64,000 bases of DNA from Pedobacter ginsengisoli (GTDB lineage: Bacteria; Bacteroidota; Bacteroidia; Sphingobacteriales; Sphingobacteriaceae): assembly GCF_002736205.1 (NCBI RefSeq), contig NZ_CP024091.1, positions 3,965,555 through 4,029,554 on the forward strand. The letters run 5' to 3'. Each line of letters opens with the position of its first letter. The first letter of the stretch is position 1. The position numbers and the translations under genes were made by a program. Below the pieces are notes generated by a model. That model had not been told where the DNA came from, searched no databases, and saw only the letters and a program-made list of their open reading frames with translations. Shown here piece by piece: positions 8,903 through 18,183 of this stretch.

Positions 8903-10177
8903 CTATTTTGCTATCCATGCTTCAGGATTCTGTGCCGACATCCCTCTTCTGATCTGAAATTGTAGCTGAGGCGTACCCTCCGTATTACCAACAGTACCTA
9001 TCGTTTGCTTAGTAGTTACTTCCTGGTCTTTAGACACGTTCACAGATTTTAAGTTCTGGTAAACCGTAAAATATTCACCATGTTTTATCAGCACAAAATA
9101 CCTTCCGTATTGCTCCATAACGGTAGTAACCTTACCGTTAAATACCGCACGTACAGCAGCTCCTTCAGAAGTTTCAATATTTACACCATCATTGGTATAC
9201 GATGCCTGCCCCTCCATATGTCTGCCAAATCGCTCAATAATAGAACCAGTCGCAACAGGCCATGGTAACGAGCCTCTGTTACTCTCAAATTGCGATGACA
9301 ATCTTGCTGCCTCAGGCGTTGCAGTCAAATACCCACTGCTTGTTTTTGCTTTTGGTGCCGCTGTAGCAGGTGCCGGCTTATTTTCAGCTTTTGCTTTCGC
9401 TGCAGCTGCTCTTTCAGCCGCTAAACGTTCTTCTTCAGCTTCTCTTCTGGCTTTCTCAATCTCTCTTGCAATTGCAGCACGGATATTTCTATCAAGCTGT
9501 GCTGCAATTTTCTTCCGCGTTGCAATATCCTGTCTGTATTGCTTCTCTTCCTTACTAAACTTGTTCAGCACCTGAGACTGTTCACTCTTATTCTTACCCA
9601 ACTTGCTTTTCTCCTGCTCCTGTTCATGCAAAAGGTTGCTCTTTTCCTTTAGGCTTTTATCTAAAATTACAATCTTGTAATTAAGGTCCTTCTGCTTACC
9701 CTGAATATAGTCGGCTTGTTTTTTACGGTACTGACCAAATTGCTGTAAATATTTAATCCGTTTATATGCCTGATTAAAATCTTTTGCTGCAAAAATGAAC
9801 ATCATCTTATCATATGAGTTTCTGTTCCGTTGTGCAAACCTGATCATACTGGCATATTCTTTTTTAAGCTGACCCAGCTGACCTTTTAAATTATGAACGA
9901 CATTGGTATTTTCATGAATCTGATTATCAAGATTCTTCATCTCCGAGTTAATCACAGATATCTTACTTTGCATTAACCTAATTTTGGCATTTAATGCATT
10001 GATCTGACTCAAAGTAAGCTTTTTGTTCTTTGCAGCTTTATTGGCATTTTTCTGCAACAAATCAATTTCGCGCTGTATTGCTTCTTTTTTTCTTTTCAAC
10101 TCTGCGCTACTTTGTCCAAAAACAACAGAGGCAGACAATAAAAATAAGAGGAGTAAAAGTACTTTGTTTAGCTTCAT
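8903..10177 (-). CDS. EnvC-like LytM/M23-family protein with coiled coil, apparently non-catalytic
   Basis: A 424-aa secreted protein with signal peptide (MKLNKVLLLLLFLLSASVVFG), a long coiled coil (about 22-250, heptad-rich Lys/Glu/Gln) ending in an Ala/Glu-rich helix, and a C-terminal LytM domain (about 300-424). This is the EnvC layout; EnvC activates amidases that split septal peptidoglycan. The zinc ligands of active M23 peptidases look replaced: the HxxxD site reads NDGVNIET, the Y-x-H-L site reads VYQNL, and the final HxH-type strand reads LQFQIRR. The protein is therefore probably an activator rather than a peptidase. It starts 20 nt after the DUF4292 lipoprotein gene ends. Confidence 0.88.
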   Translation of the reverse strand: MKLNKVLLLLLFLLSASVVFGQSSAELKRKKEAIQREIDLLQKNANKAAKNKKLTLSQINALNAKIRLMQSKISVINSEMKNLDNQIHENTNVVHNLKGQLGQLKKEYASMIRFAQRNRNSYDKMMFIFAAKDFNQAYKRIKYLQQFGQYRKKQADYIQGKQKDLNYKIVILDKSLKEKSNLLHEQEQEKSKLGKNKSEQSQVLNKFSKEEKQYRQDIATRKKIAAQLDRNIRAAIAREIEKARREAEEERLAAERAAAAKAKAENKPAPATAAPKAKTSSGYLTATPEAARLSSQFESNRGSLPWPVATGSIIERFGRHMEGQASYTNDGVNIETSEGAAVRAVFNGKVTTVMEQYGRYFVLIKHGEYFTVYQNLKSVNVSKDQEVTTKQTIGTVGNTEGTPQLQFQIRRGMSAQNPEAWIAK

Positions 10178-10197
10178 TACATCAAAAGTATAAAAAA

Positions 10198-10980
10198 TCA
10201 GTTTATTACCTCATACTTATTTGGAACATTAAACGGAAATTCAAGTTCTACATTGCGCTCAATTTTCGAAAAGTCCAAATTGATATTAATTCTTTTATCT
10301 CCGGCCATCGAGTTAATTTTCAGATTAGTCGGAAAAAGATAACCGTTAATATTCTGATATTCTCCATACAGAACCCGCAATGCCCTGCCCGATGCAATAT
10401 CATTCAAATTGTGCTCATTCACCTTTAACAGGGTGTTAAAAATCACTCTATAGGCAAGCCCTTCATTAACCCCACTAAGCGTCCAAACACCATTTTCCTG
10501 CGCTATCAAAGTTTCATCTCTAAAGAAATCCCCAACAGTATTCCCCGAGAAGATGGCCTGTAACAACGCAAAATCAACCTGTTTATTGGTATAGGTATGT
10601 ACGTAATTAAAAGGCTTCTTTAAATATACCCCTTGTAAATTGTTTCTTACTTTAATGCTGTCAGGGGTAATTAATGCCCTCGCCACTTCAATACCAAGTG
10701 CTGTAATGCTTACCCAGATCTTTTTATCTTTCTCCATCCTGATATTCATGTTCACATTATTGGTGTTCCCATTAATATCAAGCCCTGCCTTTGCTTTTAA
10801 TGAAAGCGTACTAAAAGAAATATCCTTATCCCTAAGCAGCTTTATGGTTTCCGATTTCCTGGTATCTTCCTTGGTTTCCACAACTGATGGCGGTTTAACA
10901 ATGGCTTTTTTAGTCTTACAGGCCATTATTACCGAAACAAGAGCCAAAAATAGCAAGCTATTGAATATATTTCTTCTCAT
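10198..10980 (-). CDS. DUF4292 family lipoprotein
   Basis: This 260-aa protein has a lipoprotein signal peptide with lipobox VIMAC (Cys21), so it should be anchored in a membrane, probably the outer one. The mature part is beta-rich with alternating hydrophobic residues (NVNMNIRMEKDKKIWVSI, VELEFPFNVPNKYEVI), resembling DUF4292 proteins of Bacteroidota, which have been compared to LolB/LolA-like folds. The function is unknown. Its start overlaps the end of the upstream TPR gene by 23 nt, and the EnvC-like gene follows, so these three are probably cotranscribed and the protein may have an envelope role. Confidence 0.8.
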   Translation of the reverse strand: MRRNIFNSLLFLALVSVIMACKTKKAIVKPPSVVETKEDTRKSETIKLLRDKDISFSTLSLKAKAGLDINGNTNNVNMNIRMEKDKKIWVSITALGIEVARALITPDSIKVRNNLQGVYLKKPFNYVHTYTNKQVDFALLQAIFSGNTVGDFFRDETLIAQENGVWTLSGVNEGLAYRVIFNTLLKVNEHNLNDIASGRALRVLYGEYQNINGYLFPTNLKINSMAGDKRININLDFSKIERNVELEFPFNVPNKYEVIN

Positions 10981-12331
10981 TAATTTTCTTATTTAACTTC
11001 TCCGAATCACTACCGGCACTTTTAGCCTTTTTCCATTGGGCTAATGCCAGCTCTTTATCTCCCTTCAGAAACAAAACATCACCGTAGTACTCTATATATA
11101 ACGGATTTTCAGCATCTAATTGTAATGCTGCTTTAATATTTGTTAAAGCCTGGGCATTTTGATTATCATTTTGAAGCGCCACGGCCATATAATAATATAA
11201 AATTGCTTGGTTTGGATAAACAGTCAAAGCATCATCGGCAGTTTTAATGGCATCCTTATATAAACCGAGCGAAGTCTGTATGTTCAGTACCTGTTCCCAT
11301 ACCGCATATAATTGGTCGGTTATTTTTAAAGCCGATTGGAACTGCGTTAATGCACCCTGCAAATTCCCCTGCTGATAAAGTACATCACCATACAGTGCAA
11401 AAACTTTAGGATCATCCGGATGAGCTTTAACAGCAACCATTGCCAGTTCAGCAGCATCATTCATCCTCAGCTGATTTTTCTTACCCCCTAAAAGCATCAC
11501 TACTATTTTAACCTTCTGGTCAATAGGCATCATTGGGCTCTCAAAAGCTTTTTTTAGGGATAGCTGTGCGTCTGCATTATTTTTTAGCGCACCATAAACA
11601 TCGGCCATAGCCAGGTCCACTTCAAAATTATCAGGTTCCAATTCACTTGCCTTTTTAAGTACGGCGAGCGCTTCAGCATTCTGATTTTTTTGAATTAATA
11701 GTCCGCTTGTATACAATAAACGCTTAACATCTTTTACATCTTCAGCTAAAATCTTCTCAACCGCATTCTTATCAAAAACATCATCCTTTGACATACTCAC
11801 GCGCTGCCTTGCTTCCGTTAATGCATCAGAAGGCCCAAATTTCTTTTCCAGCAAATCATATCCCTTCAAAGCTTCTTCCTCTTTCCCTGCTAAAAGCAAA
11901 GCATTTGATCTATCGAAATAATACGAGTCCTCATCCGGAGAAAGTGCAATGAGCTTATCAAAAACGCCTACCAGGTTATCCATGTCCCCTTTTCGCTTAT
12001 AAAGCTCTGCAAGTAATTTCCAGTACCATACATTATTAGGATTCAGCGAAGTAGCCTTTTTTATGGCCATTTCCGACTCCATCAGTTTATTCTGCCTGTA
12101 ATTCAGCGTAGCAATTTCAAAATAAGCAGCAGAATTGTCAGGATCGATCTTTAGCAGTCGGTCAAAATTCTCAGCTGCCTTAGGATAATTCTCATTCAGC
12201 TTTTCTTTTAAACCGGCAAAGAAAAGTGTTTTTACAGCCATGCTATCTAATGCAGAAACCACAGGTTCCTGGGCAAACACTGCCGTGCTGCAAGAAAGCA
12301 TTAACATTAAAAACCACTTACCTTTCATCAT
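10958..12331 (-). CDS. Tetratricopeptide-repeat protein, exported
   Basis: A 457-aa protein with a signal peptide (MKGKWFLMLMLSCSTAVFAQ) followed by about ten TPR motifs filling the mature region, e.g. YPKAAENFDRLLKIDPDN, AEALAVLKKASELEPDNF and GALTQFQSALKITDQLYAVW. TPRs mediate protein-protein contacts; the partner is not shown by the sequence. The Met at 12328 could also start the protein. It lies between dut and the DUF4292 lipoprotein gene, overlapping the latter by 23 nt. A periplasmic or outer-membrane scaffold role is inferred. Confidence 0.88.
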   Translation of the reverse strand: MMKGKWFLMLMLSCSTAVFAQEPVVSALDSMAVKTLFFAGLKEKLNENYPKAAENFDRLLKIDPDNSAAYFEIATLNYRQNKLMESEMAIKKATSLNPNNVWYWKLLAELYKRKGDMDNLVGVFDKLIALSPDEDSYYFDRSNALLLAGKEEEALKGYDLLEKKFGPSDALTEARQRVSMSKDDVFDKNAVEKILAEDVKDVKRLLYTSGLLIQKNQNAEALAVLKKASELEPDNFEVDLAMADVYGALKNNADAQLSLKKAFESPMMPIDQKVKIVVMLLGGKKNQLRMNDAAELAMVAVKAHPDDPKVFALYGDVLYQQGNLQGALTQFQSALKITDQLYAVWEQVLNIQTSLGLYKDAIKTADDALTVYPNQAILYYYMAVALQNDNQNAQALTNIKAALQLDAENPLYIEYYGDVLFLKGDKELALAQWKKAKSAGSDSEKLNKKINEKKYIQ

Positions 12332-12334
12332 CTA

Positions 12335-12766
12335 TTATTTACCTGTATGTCCGTAACCACCGGCTCCACGTGTGGTATCACCCAATTCACCAACAGGTTT
12401 CCAGCTTACCGTTTCATGCTTAGCAATCACCATCTGAGCAATCCTGTCACCATCATTCACCACAAAATCTGTGTCCGACAGATTAACCAATAAAACTTTC
12501 AGTTCCCCACGATAATCTGCATCAATTGTCCCCGGTGCATTTACAATACTGATTCCGTGTTTATAAGCCAGGCCACTACGTGGGCGAATCTGAGCTTCAT
12601 AACCAACCGGAATTTCAATATGTAAACCTGTTGGAATCAAAACACGCTGCAAAGGTTTAATCGTAATTTCAGTTTCTATAAAAGCGCGTAAGTCCATACC
12701 CGCAGCATGTTCAGTTTCATATTGAGGTAGTGGATGTCCGGAATTGTTTATAATATTTATGTTCAT
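12335..12766 (-). CDS. dut: Deoxyuridine 5'-triphosphate nucleotidohydrolase (dUTPase)
   Basis: dUTPase hydrolyses dUTP to dUMP, keeping uracil out of DNA and feeding dTMP synthesis. The 143-aa length and five conserved motifs of the trimeric family are present: AAGMDLRA (21-28), RPRSGLA (61-67), GTIDADYRGE (79-88, with the catalytic Asp), DRIAQMV (107-113) and the C-terminal lid RGAGGYG (133-139). Its start overlaps the end of the flippase gene by 4 nt and its stop is 3 nt before the TPR gene, so it is within an operon. Confidence 0.97.
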   Translation of the reverse strand: MNINIINNSGHPLPQYETEHAAGMDLRAFIETEITIKPLQRVLIPTGLHIEIPVGYEAQIRPRSGLAYKHGISIVNAPGTIDADYRGELKVLLVNLSDTDFVVNDGDRIAQMVIAKHETVSWKPVGELGDTTRGAGGYGHTGK

Positions 12767-14235
12767 TTTTTTAATAAAATAGATTTCAACTGATCCTTCT
12801 CAAAATAAATAACCCCTCCAAGGAACACAAGTAGCAATGCATTACCAATATAAATATTCCTGTTAAATACCCAAAAGGAAAGTACCACAAGAACCAGTGA
12901 TATCAGCAAATAAGCCACAATCCTTTTCAAATCATATGGAATCGGGTAGTTCCGCTGCCCAAAAATGTACGAAATTACCATCATGATAAAATAGGCAAGC
13001 AATGATACCCATGCAGAGCCCATAAAACCAAAGCTGGGCACCAATGCTATATTAAGTACAATTGTTATAATCGCCCCAACTACTGAAATATACAGTCCAT
13101 ATTTAGTTTGATCAGACAAACGGTACCAGATCGATAAATTACTATAGATGCCCAGGCAAACATAGCCAAATAATAAAATCGGAACAGCTCCCAGGCCAAC
13201 CCAATAATCCTTATCTATAAAATGTTTAAGAATCTCAATATTGGCCACCAGTCCAACAAAAATCACCGCAAGTGCTACCACAAAATAGTTCAGGATTGTT
13301 GCATAAGTTTGTTTTGCATTGGTATTCTTGGCATGGCTAAAAAAGAAAGGCTCTGCTCCCAGTCTGAATGCTGTAATAAAAAGACTTAAAAACACAGCAA
13401 TCTTACATACTGCACCATACACCCCAAGGTTATAAGCAGAAACACCCAATGGCTCAAGAATCATCTTATCCAGGTTCTCATTGATTACAAACGAAAGGTT
13501 TGCTACCAGAACAGGCCAGGAATAAGAAACCATCTTCCCAAACAAGGCCTTATCAAACTTAAACTGAAGTTTAAGCAGTTCAGGAATCAGCAACAATAAG
13601 GTAAGCACACTTGCAATAAGATTAGCAATGAACACATAACCGATCCATCCTTCACGATACCATGATGCAAACCATTCACCAGCAGCTCCTCCTGTGTTAA
13701 TTATTGCCGGAACAACAAACAGGAAGATCAGGTTAAAGCCAATAAAACTTCCAATATTCAAAAACTTGATCAAACTAAAACGCATTGGCTTTTCATCTGC
13801 ACGCAATTTCGCAAAGGGAATTACACAGATGGCATCAATAAACAGCAGCCAAATAAAGTAATGTACGTATTTAATATAATCGGCAACCTCCTCTGGCCCA
13901 CCTGAAAAGTGCACGGCTATTGGTCTTGTAAAAACCAACCCGGTAATCAAAAACAGCAGCGACAATAAAGCGATACAGAAAAAAGAATTATTATAAACCT
14001 CCTGTTTCTTATTCTCATGCTTATTCAGGTACCTGAAAAAGGTACTCTCCATCCCAAAAGCTAATATTGCATTGATCAAGGATGCAGAAGCATACATCTT
14101 TGTAAAAATGGAATAGATTCCGGGCTGAAATACTCCGGTAAATAACGGAGTAAGGATAAAATTAAACATCCTGGAAACCACGGTTGTTACGCCGTAAATA
14201 GCTGCTTGTCCCAGAAATCTTCTGATTGCCGACAT
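12763..14235 (-). CDS. Polysaccharide biosynthesis flippase, Wzx/MOP superfamily
   Basis: This 490-aa integral membrane protein has about 14 hydrophobic segments across its length. Its N-terminus, RFLGQAAIYGVTTVVSRMFN, is typical of the oligosaccharide flippase branch of the MOP exporter superfamily, which flips lipid-linked glycans across the inner membrane. It lies between the acylphosphatase gene (1 nt gap) and dut (4-nt overlap), far from the polysaccharide cluster at 52846-64000. Such isolated flippases next to dut and TPR genes look like conserved core genes of this group (inference). The substrate cannot be told from the sequence. Confidence 0.87.
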   Translation of the reverse strand: MSAIRRFLGQAAIYGVTTVVSRMFNFILTPLFTGVFQPGIYSIFTKMYASASLINAILAFGMESTFFRYLNKHENKKQEVYNNSFFCIALLSLLFLITGLVFTRPIAVHFSGGPEEVADYIKYVHYFIWLLFIDAICVIPFAKLRADEKPMRFSLIKFLNIGSFIGFNLIFLFVVPAIINTGGAAGEWFASWYREGWIGYVFIANLIASVLTLLLLIPELLKLQFKFDKALFGKMVSYSWPVLVANLSFVINENLDKMILEPLGVSAYNLGVYGAVCKIAVFLSLFITAFRLGAEPFFFSHAKNTNAKQTYATILNYFVVALAVIFVGLVANIEILKHFIDKDYWVGLGAVPILLFGYVCLGIYSNLSIWYRLSDQTKYGLYISVVGAIITIVLNIALVPSFGFMGSAWVSLLAYFIMMVISYIFGQRNYPIPYDLKRIVAYLLISLVLVVLSFWVFNRNIYIGNALLLVFLGGVIYFEKDQLKSILLKK

Positions 14236-14236
14236 C

Positions 14237-14518
14237 CTATTTCTTTAAGATCACAAAATCCCTGAAGTATTTCAGTTCATCACTCACTACCACCTCACAA
14301 CCTTCAACCTTAGCCCTGTCCGGCCCCTCATTACACCATTCCACAAACGAATCCAGCTCCCATTGCTCAGCTTCAGCCTCTATATATACAGAACCATCCG
14401 CTTCATTCCTCACAAAACCTTTAACTCCCGCCTGATCTGCAAAATATTTGGTCGTTTCTCTGAAGCTAACCCCCTGCACCTTACCAGTTATTCTGATATT
14501 ATTATGTACTTTTTTCAT
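14237..14518 (-). CDS. acyP: Acylphosphatase
   Basis: This 93-aa cytosolic enzyme hydrolyses carboxyl-phosphate bonds such as acetyl phosphate. The signature loop is visible as ITGKVQGVSFRE (10-21) with catalytic Arg20, and the second catalytic residue Asn38 lies in GFVRNEADGSV. The canonical GVGFR appears as GVSFR, a mild change. The protein has a compact alpha/beta length typical of the family. It lies 1 nt before the flippase gene on the same strand and 37 nt after the nitronate monooxygenase-like gene. Confidence 0.93.
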   Translation of the reverse strand: MKKVHNNIRITGKVQGVSFRETTKYFADQAGVKGFVRNEADGSVYIEAEAEQWELDSFVEWCNEGPDRAKVEGCEVVVSDELKYFRDFVILKK

Positions 14519-14555
14519 TTAAAATTTACGCTTTACCCAACAAATATAGGGATGT

Positions 14556-15497
14556 CTAACTATTCAAAATACGAGTTCTTGCTAACAAAAACCCCTCCCA
14601 CATCTCTTTCAGAATTACAGCCGCCGGCTTAATATCACGCAACATGGCCGATACCTGTCCTATTTCCAACTCTCCCTCAGCCATATTCCCTTCAAACATA
14701 CCCAATTTTGCGCGTGCCCGCCCCAGTAATTGCTTCAGCTCCTCAGCATTGGCACCTTCCGCCTCTGCTGTGGCTATTGCATCTGCAAACTCATTTTTTA
14801 ACAAACGAACCGGAACCAGCTTTTTCATCCTCAGTTTAGTATCCCCCTCCACAGATTCTACAATCTTATGCTTAAAATTGGGATGCGCCGATGATTCTTC
14901 TGCTACCGCAAATGCCGACCCAACCTGCACACCCTCAGCACCCAAAGCAAACGCAGCCAGCATTGCACTGCCACTTCCAATTCCTCCGGCAGCAATCACC
15001 GGAATTTTAACTGCCGCTTTAATCATAGGTATTAAACATATGGTCGTCGTTTCTTCCCTTCCATTATGTCCTCCTGCTTCAAAACCTTCGGCTACAATTG
15101 CATCCACTCCACAAGCCTCTGCTTTTAATGCAAACTTTGTATTGGCGATAACATGAACTACAATAATTCCCTTTTCCTTTAAGAACCCAGTCCAGCTAGA
15201 CGGATTTCCTGCCGAGGTAAACACAATCTTTACCCCTTCTGCCACTATAATATCCAACACATGTTCTACTCCCGGATAAAGCAGTGGAACATTTACCGCG
15301 AAAGGTTTTGAAGTTGCTTTTTTACACTTTTGAATATGCTCCAGCAAAACCTCAGGATACATAGATCCGGCGCCAATAACACCCAGACCGCCTGCATTAG
15401 ATACCGCTGAAGCTAGTTTCCATCCGCTGCACCAAACCATACCGGCCTGAATTATTGGATACTGAATACCAAAAAGAGATGTAATTCTATTCTTCAT
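14556..15497 (-). CDS. Nitronate monooxygenase-like FMN-binding TIM-barrel protein
   Basis: About 313 aa. The family uses FMN to oxidise nitronates, though some members are enoyl-ACP reductases (FabK) or have unknown substrates. The N-terminus FGIQYPIIQAGMVW and the strand GGLGVIGAG are typical of NMO/FabK. The motif GFEAGGHNG contains the putative catalytic His, and AAGGIGSGSAMLAAFALGA is the FMN phosphate-binding loop. I take the ATG at 15497 (MKNRITSLFG); one at 15506 would add three residues. It lies between the amidohydrolase and acylphosphatase genes on the same strand. The substrate is not determined. Confidence 0.88.
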   Translation of the reverse strand: MKNRITSLFGIQYPIIQAGMVWCSGWKLASAVSNAGGLGVIGAGSMYPEVLLEHIQKCKKATSKPFAVNVPLLYPGVEHVLDIIVAEGVKIVFTSAGNPSSWTGFLKEKGIIVVHVIANTKFALKAEACGVDAIVAEGFEAGGHNGREETTTICLIPMIKAAVKIPVIAAGGIGSGSAMLAAFALGAEGVQVGSAFAVAEESSAHPNFKHKIVESVEGDTKLRMKKLVPVRLLKNEFADAIATAEAEGANAEELKQLLGRARAKLGMFEGNMAEGELEIGQVSAMLRDIKPAAVILKEMWEGFLLARTRILNS

Positions 15498-15532
15498 CTG
15501 ATACAAAGAAAAGATATTTATCTAAATAAAAC

Positions 15533-16711
15533 TTAAAACAATCGCTCTACTCTCGATCCCAACATAATCATCCCACTTATCTCCTCAAAATCCAGCAAGT
15601 TTATCCCCGGCCTTTTCCCCACTTCCAAACTACCATAACGCTCCTCAATACCTAAAAACTCTGCACCGTTAAGTGTCCCCCATTTTAAAAGATCGTCAAA
15701 ATCAATTCCAAAATTGATTTGTAAAGTTTGCATCTCTGCAAATATGCTCAGCCTGTTATTACTGGCAAGGCTATCCGTACCAAGGGTTATTTTAACTCCG
15801 GCATTCCTCAGCATCTCTACATCCGGCAACCTGTTCTCTATATAAAGATTGGCATTCGGACAAAGGCACCAGTATAAATTAGGATTATAAGCTTCTGCAA
15901 ATTCAACGTCAGCTCTCGTAGTAAAAGTATTATGAACCATCAACGTTTTCTGCTTATCAGATAACATCGGTAAAAAAGTTTGTAAGGATGTCTTACCCGA
16001 GGCCTCATAAAAATCAATATCAAGCCCCAAAACTTTATACAGTTCCAAAAAGGCACCCTCTTTACGTTCAAAAAAGAGATTTTCATCTTCCGTTTCCTGA
16101 TTATGGATACTTAGAACCTCATCACTTGCTTCAGCATTACTACGGAGCTCTTTAAACAACGCTGCCGAAACGGAATATGGTGCATGTGGAACAATAGAAA
16201 CTTTAAGCGGATCAAACTTTTCTTTAAATTCAAGCGCACGTTTTATAGATTCTTTTGCAGTTAAAGGATTAAAGCCCATAACCTCCAGAAAGGTATGATA
16301 ATAAATAGGACTTCCCAGCTTGGTACCTCTTGAAATAACCTGGTTGGAGATGTCTCCAACAGCAACTATCCCATTTTCAAACATTTCCCTGTCGCCCCTT
16401 AACATCGCCAGATCCAGCGTTGCTTCATCCGAAGCTCTCAATTTCATTATGGCCTGTACAAACCCCAATAGCCCGGTTCGGGTTTCAATCTGACCTTTCA
16501 GGTGCGACAATTCCAGATGGCAATGTGTATTCACAAAACCCGGAACCAATAAGCCCTCATAAGGTGTAATATCTCCTATTTTCGCATGTTCTGCTTCTTC
16601 AGGTGTTAAAACACTACGTATTGTACCATCAATTTCAACTCCTATAACCCCATTTTTTATTGGGGGGCCAATTACAGGAAATACATAAGACCCGGATATA
16701 TAAGAAACCAT
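15533..16711 (-). CDS. Metal-dependent amidohydrolase, cytosine deaminase/chlorohydrolase-like
   Basis: This 392-aa amidohydrolase-superfamily enzyme has the metal-binding HxH in PGFVNTHCHLELSH (His63/His65), further ligands in IVPHAPYS and MVHNTFTT, and the catalytic Asp in TLGTDSLASNN, ending with a composite beta-sandwich strand (YGSLEVGKRPG). These features fit deaminases of the cytosine deaminase/TrzN/aminodeoxyfutalosine deaminase group. Which substrate is used cannot be decided. A promoter-like pair lies upstream (16768-16800), divergent from the WYL regulator gene, and the gene precedes the NMO-like gene. Confidence 0.85.
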   Translation of the reverse strand: MVSYISGSYVFPVIGPPIKNGVIGVEIDGTIRSVLTPEEAEHAKIGDITPYEGLLVPGFVNTHCHLELSHLKGQIETRTGLLGFVQAIMKLRASDEATLDLAMLRGDREMFENGIVAVGDISNQVISRGTKLGSPIYYHTFLEVMGFNPLTAKESIKRALEFKEKFDPLKVSIVPHAPYSVSAALFKELRSNAEASDEVLSIHNQETEDENLFFERKEGAFLELYKVLGLDIDFYEASGKTSLQTFLPMLSDKQKTLMVHNTFTTRADVEFAEAYNPNLYWCLCPNANLYIENRLPDVEMLRNAGVKITLGTDSLASNNRLSIFAEMQTLQINFGIDFDDLLKWGTLNGAEFLGIEERYGSLEVGKRPGINLLDFEEISGMIMLGSRVERLF

Positions 16712-16767
16712 AATTACAAAGAACGGATAATAAGAGCAGAAATCTATAAATTAGTACACGCAAAAAG

Positions 16768-16800
16768 CAAATTTACATCAGCTTAAAAAACATCTAACAA
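16768..16800 (-). promoter_or_regulatory. Candidate promoter of the amidohydrolase gene
   Basis: On the minus strand a TTG (16800-16798) is followed after 22 nt by TAAATTTG (16775-16768), an exact fit to TAnnTTTG. The spacing lies within the range reported for Bacteroidota sigma-A promoters. The leader would be about 50 nt. Assigned by motif only. Confidence 0.4.
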
Positions 16801-16808
16801 CCCTATAA

Positions 16809-17498
16809 ATGAACCGGATAGACAGACTTTTTGGAATACTTGTCCTACTTCAAACAAAAAAATATGTTACGGCCGATAAGATTTCAGATCAATTTGAGAT
16901 CAGCATTCGTACCGTTTACCGCGACATAAAAGCCCTTACCGAGCAGGGAATTCCAATTAGTTTTGAGCAGCCAAAAGGTTACTTTATTGTTCAGGGATAT
17001 TTTCTTCCGCCTGTTTCTTTTAACTCCGAAGAGGCAAATGCACTATTAATAATGGAACGTTTGGTATCCGGCTTTACCGATCAGTCTATTCTTAAACATT
17101 ATACCACCGCACTAAATAAAGTCAAAGCGGTATTACGCAACAATCAGAAAGAAAAACTGGAGCTACTTAACAACAATATGATCCTGCAGCTACCGGATTC
17201 TATAAAAAATGAATTCGAATACTTGTCGGCCTTACAAAACGCAATATCATCACAGTGCATAATAGAAATAGCTTACACCAATAATAACGCGTTAACTACT
17301 AAAAGGGAACTCGAACCAATCGGTCTTGTATTTTATGCCTTTAGCTGGCATTTAATCGCCTGGTGCCACCTCCGCAATGAATATCGCGATTTTAAAGTAT
17401 CCCGAATTGAAGGTGTAAAAAGTCTGGAAGTTCCATTCCGAAAAACCGGACACATGCAGTTAAGCGAGTATATGAAGCTCCTTCCGGTAAACTATTAA
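16809..17498 (+). CDS. HTH/WYL-domain transcriptional regulator (YafY-like)
   Basis: This 229-aa regulator has an N-terminal DeoR-like winged helix (NRIDRLFGILVLLQTKKYVT, then DKISDQFEISIRTVYRDIKAL, with the recognition helix at about 30-45) and a C-terminal WYL domain (about 140-225, containing LEPIGLVFYAFSWHLIAWC). WYL domains are thought to sense ligands, often nucleic acids. It is divergent from the amidohydrolase gene and lies 87 nt before the DinB gene on the same strand. WYL-DinB pairings are common in Bacteroidota and suggest the regulator controls that gene (inference). Confidence 0.9.
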   Translation: MNRIDRLFGILVLLQTKKYVTADKISDQFEISIRTVYRDIKALTEQGIPISFEQPKGYFIVQGYFLPPVSFNSEEANALLIMERLVSGFTDQSILKHYTTALNKVKAVLRNNQKEKLELLNNNMILQLPDSIKNEFEYLSALQNAISSQCIIEIAYTNNNALTTKRELEPIGLVFYAFSWHLIAWCHLRNEYRDFKVSRIEGVKSLEVPFRKTGHMQLSEYMKLLPVNY

Positions 17499-17585
17499 AA
17501 TAAATTTTATTGTTCAAAAACAGACTGCCATAGGGTTGTCAGTTGCACTCATTTTCTTTGTACTACAAAACAAAAAAACAAAGTT

Positions 17586-18083
17586 ATGAGCAGAATTAAA
17601 ATGTATTTAAAGGAACTGGAGCAAGAGGCATTAACCACACGCAAAATGTTGCAAAGAGTGCCAACCGATAAATTTTCGTGGCAGCCACATCCAAAAAGCA
17701 TGACCATTAAGCGATTGGCCACTCACATTGCTGAGCTTCCAACCTGGATTACTATGGCCATCAAAACTGATGAACTCGACTTCGCTGATAACCCTTATCA
17801 ACCAACCGATGTAAATACTACTGAAGAATTGCTGGCCTATTTCGAAAGTTCACTGGCCGATGGCAGATCTGAACTTAAAGAAGAAAACGAAAATCTTTTA
17901 GATAAAGACTGGACTTTGAGAAACGGACAACAGATTTACAGTGTTGAACCCAAAGCAGATGTGATTCGTATGAGCATTAATCAAATTATTCATCACAGGG
18001 CACAATTAGGCGTATTTTTAAGACTTCTTGATATTCCAATTCCCGGAAGTTTTGGCCCCAGTGCTGACGATATGGCCTTTTAA
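17586..18083 (+). CDS. DinB-family protein (putative metal-dependent hydrolase/thiol transferase fold)
   Basis: A 165-aa four-helix-bundle protein of the DinB/YfiT superfamily. The metal-binding histidines expected for this fold can be seen at His47 (LATHIAEL) and His136/His137 (NQIIHHRAQLGVFLR). Family members include DNA-damage-inducible proteins and bacillithiol transferases, so the function is open. It follows the WYL regulator gene and is preceded by AT-rich DNA with TTTCTTTG at 17553-17560, close to the -7 promoter consensus, so it may have its own start of transcription. Confidence 0.88.
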   Translation: MSRIKMYLKELEQEALTTRKMLQRVPTDKFSWQPHPKSMTIKRLATHIAELPTWITMAIKTDELDFADNPYQPTDVNTTEELLAYFESSLADGRSELKEENENLLDKDWTLRNGQQIYSVEPKADVIRMSINQIIHHRAQLGVFLRLLDIPIPGSFGPSADDMAF

Positions 18084-18183
18084 AATGATCTGCGCTATTT
18101 TAAAATGGGGACTTTTTGTGATAAGAATGACCATACTTTCTTTCTAAAATAAGTCCCTTCAAAATATTTTGATAGCATATTTG

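Noticed and set aside
10030..10428. 132-aa plus-strand frame
   Set aside because: It runs antisense across two real genes (EnvC-like and DUF4292) and has a biased composition.
14644..15156. 170-aa plus-strand frame opposite the nitronate monooxygenase-like gene
   Set aside because: It is a Ser/Ala/Pro-rich antisense shadow of a clearly recognisable gene.
16712..16808. Possible shared operator between amidohydrolase and WYL regulator genes
   Set aside because: No convincing palindrome or repeated motif beyond promoter-like boxes.
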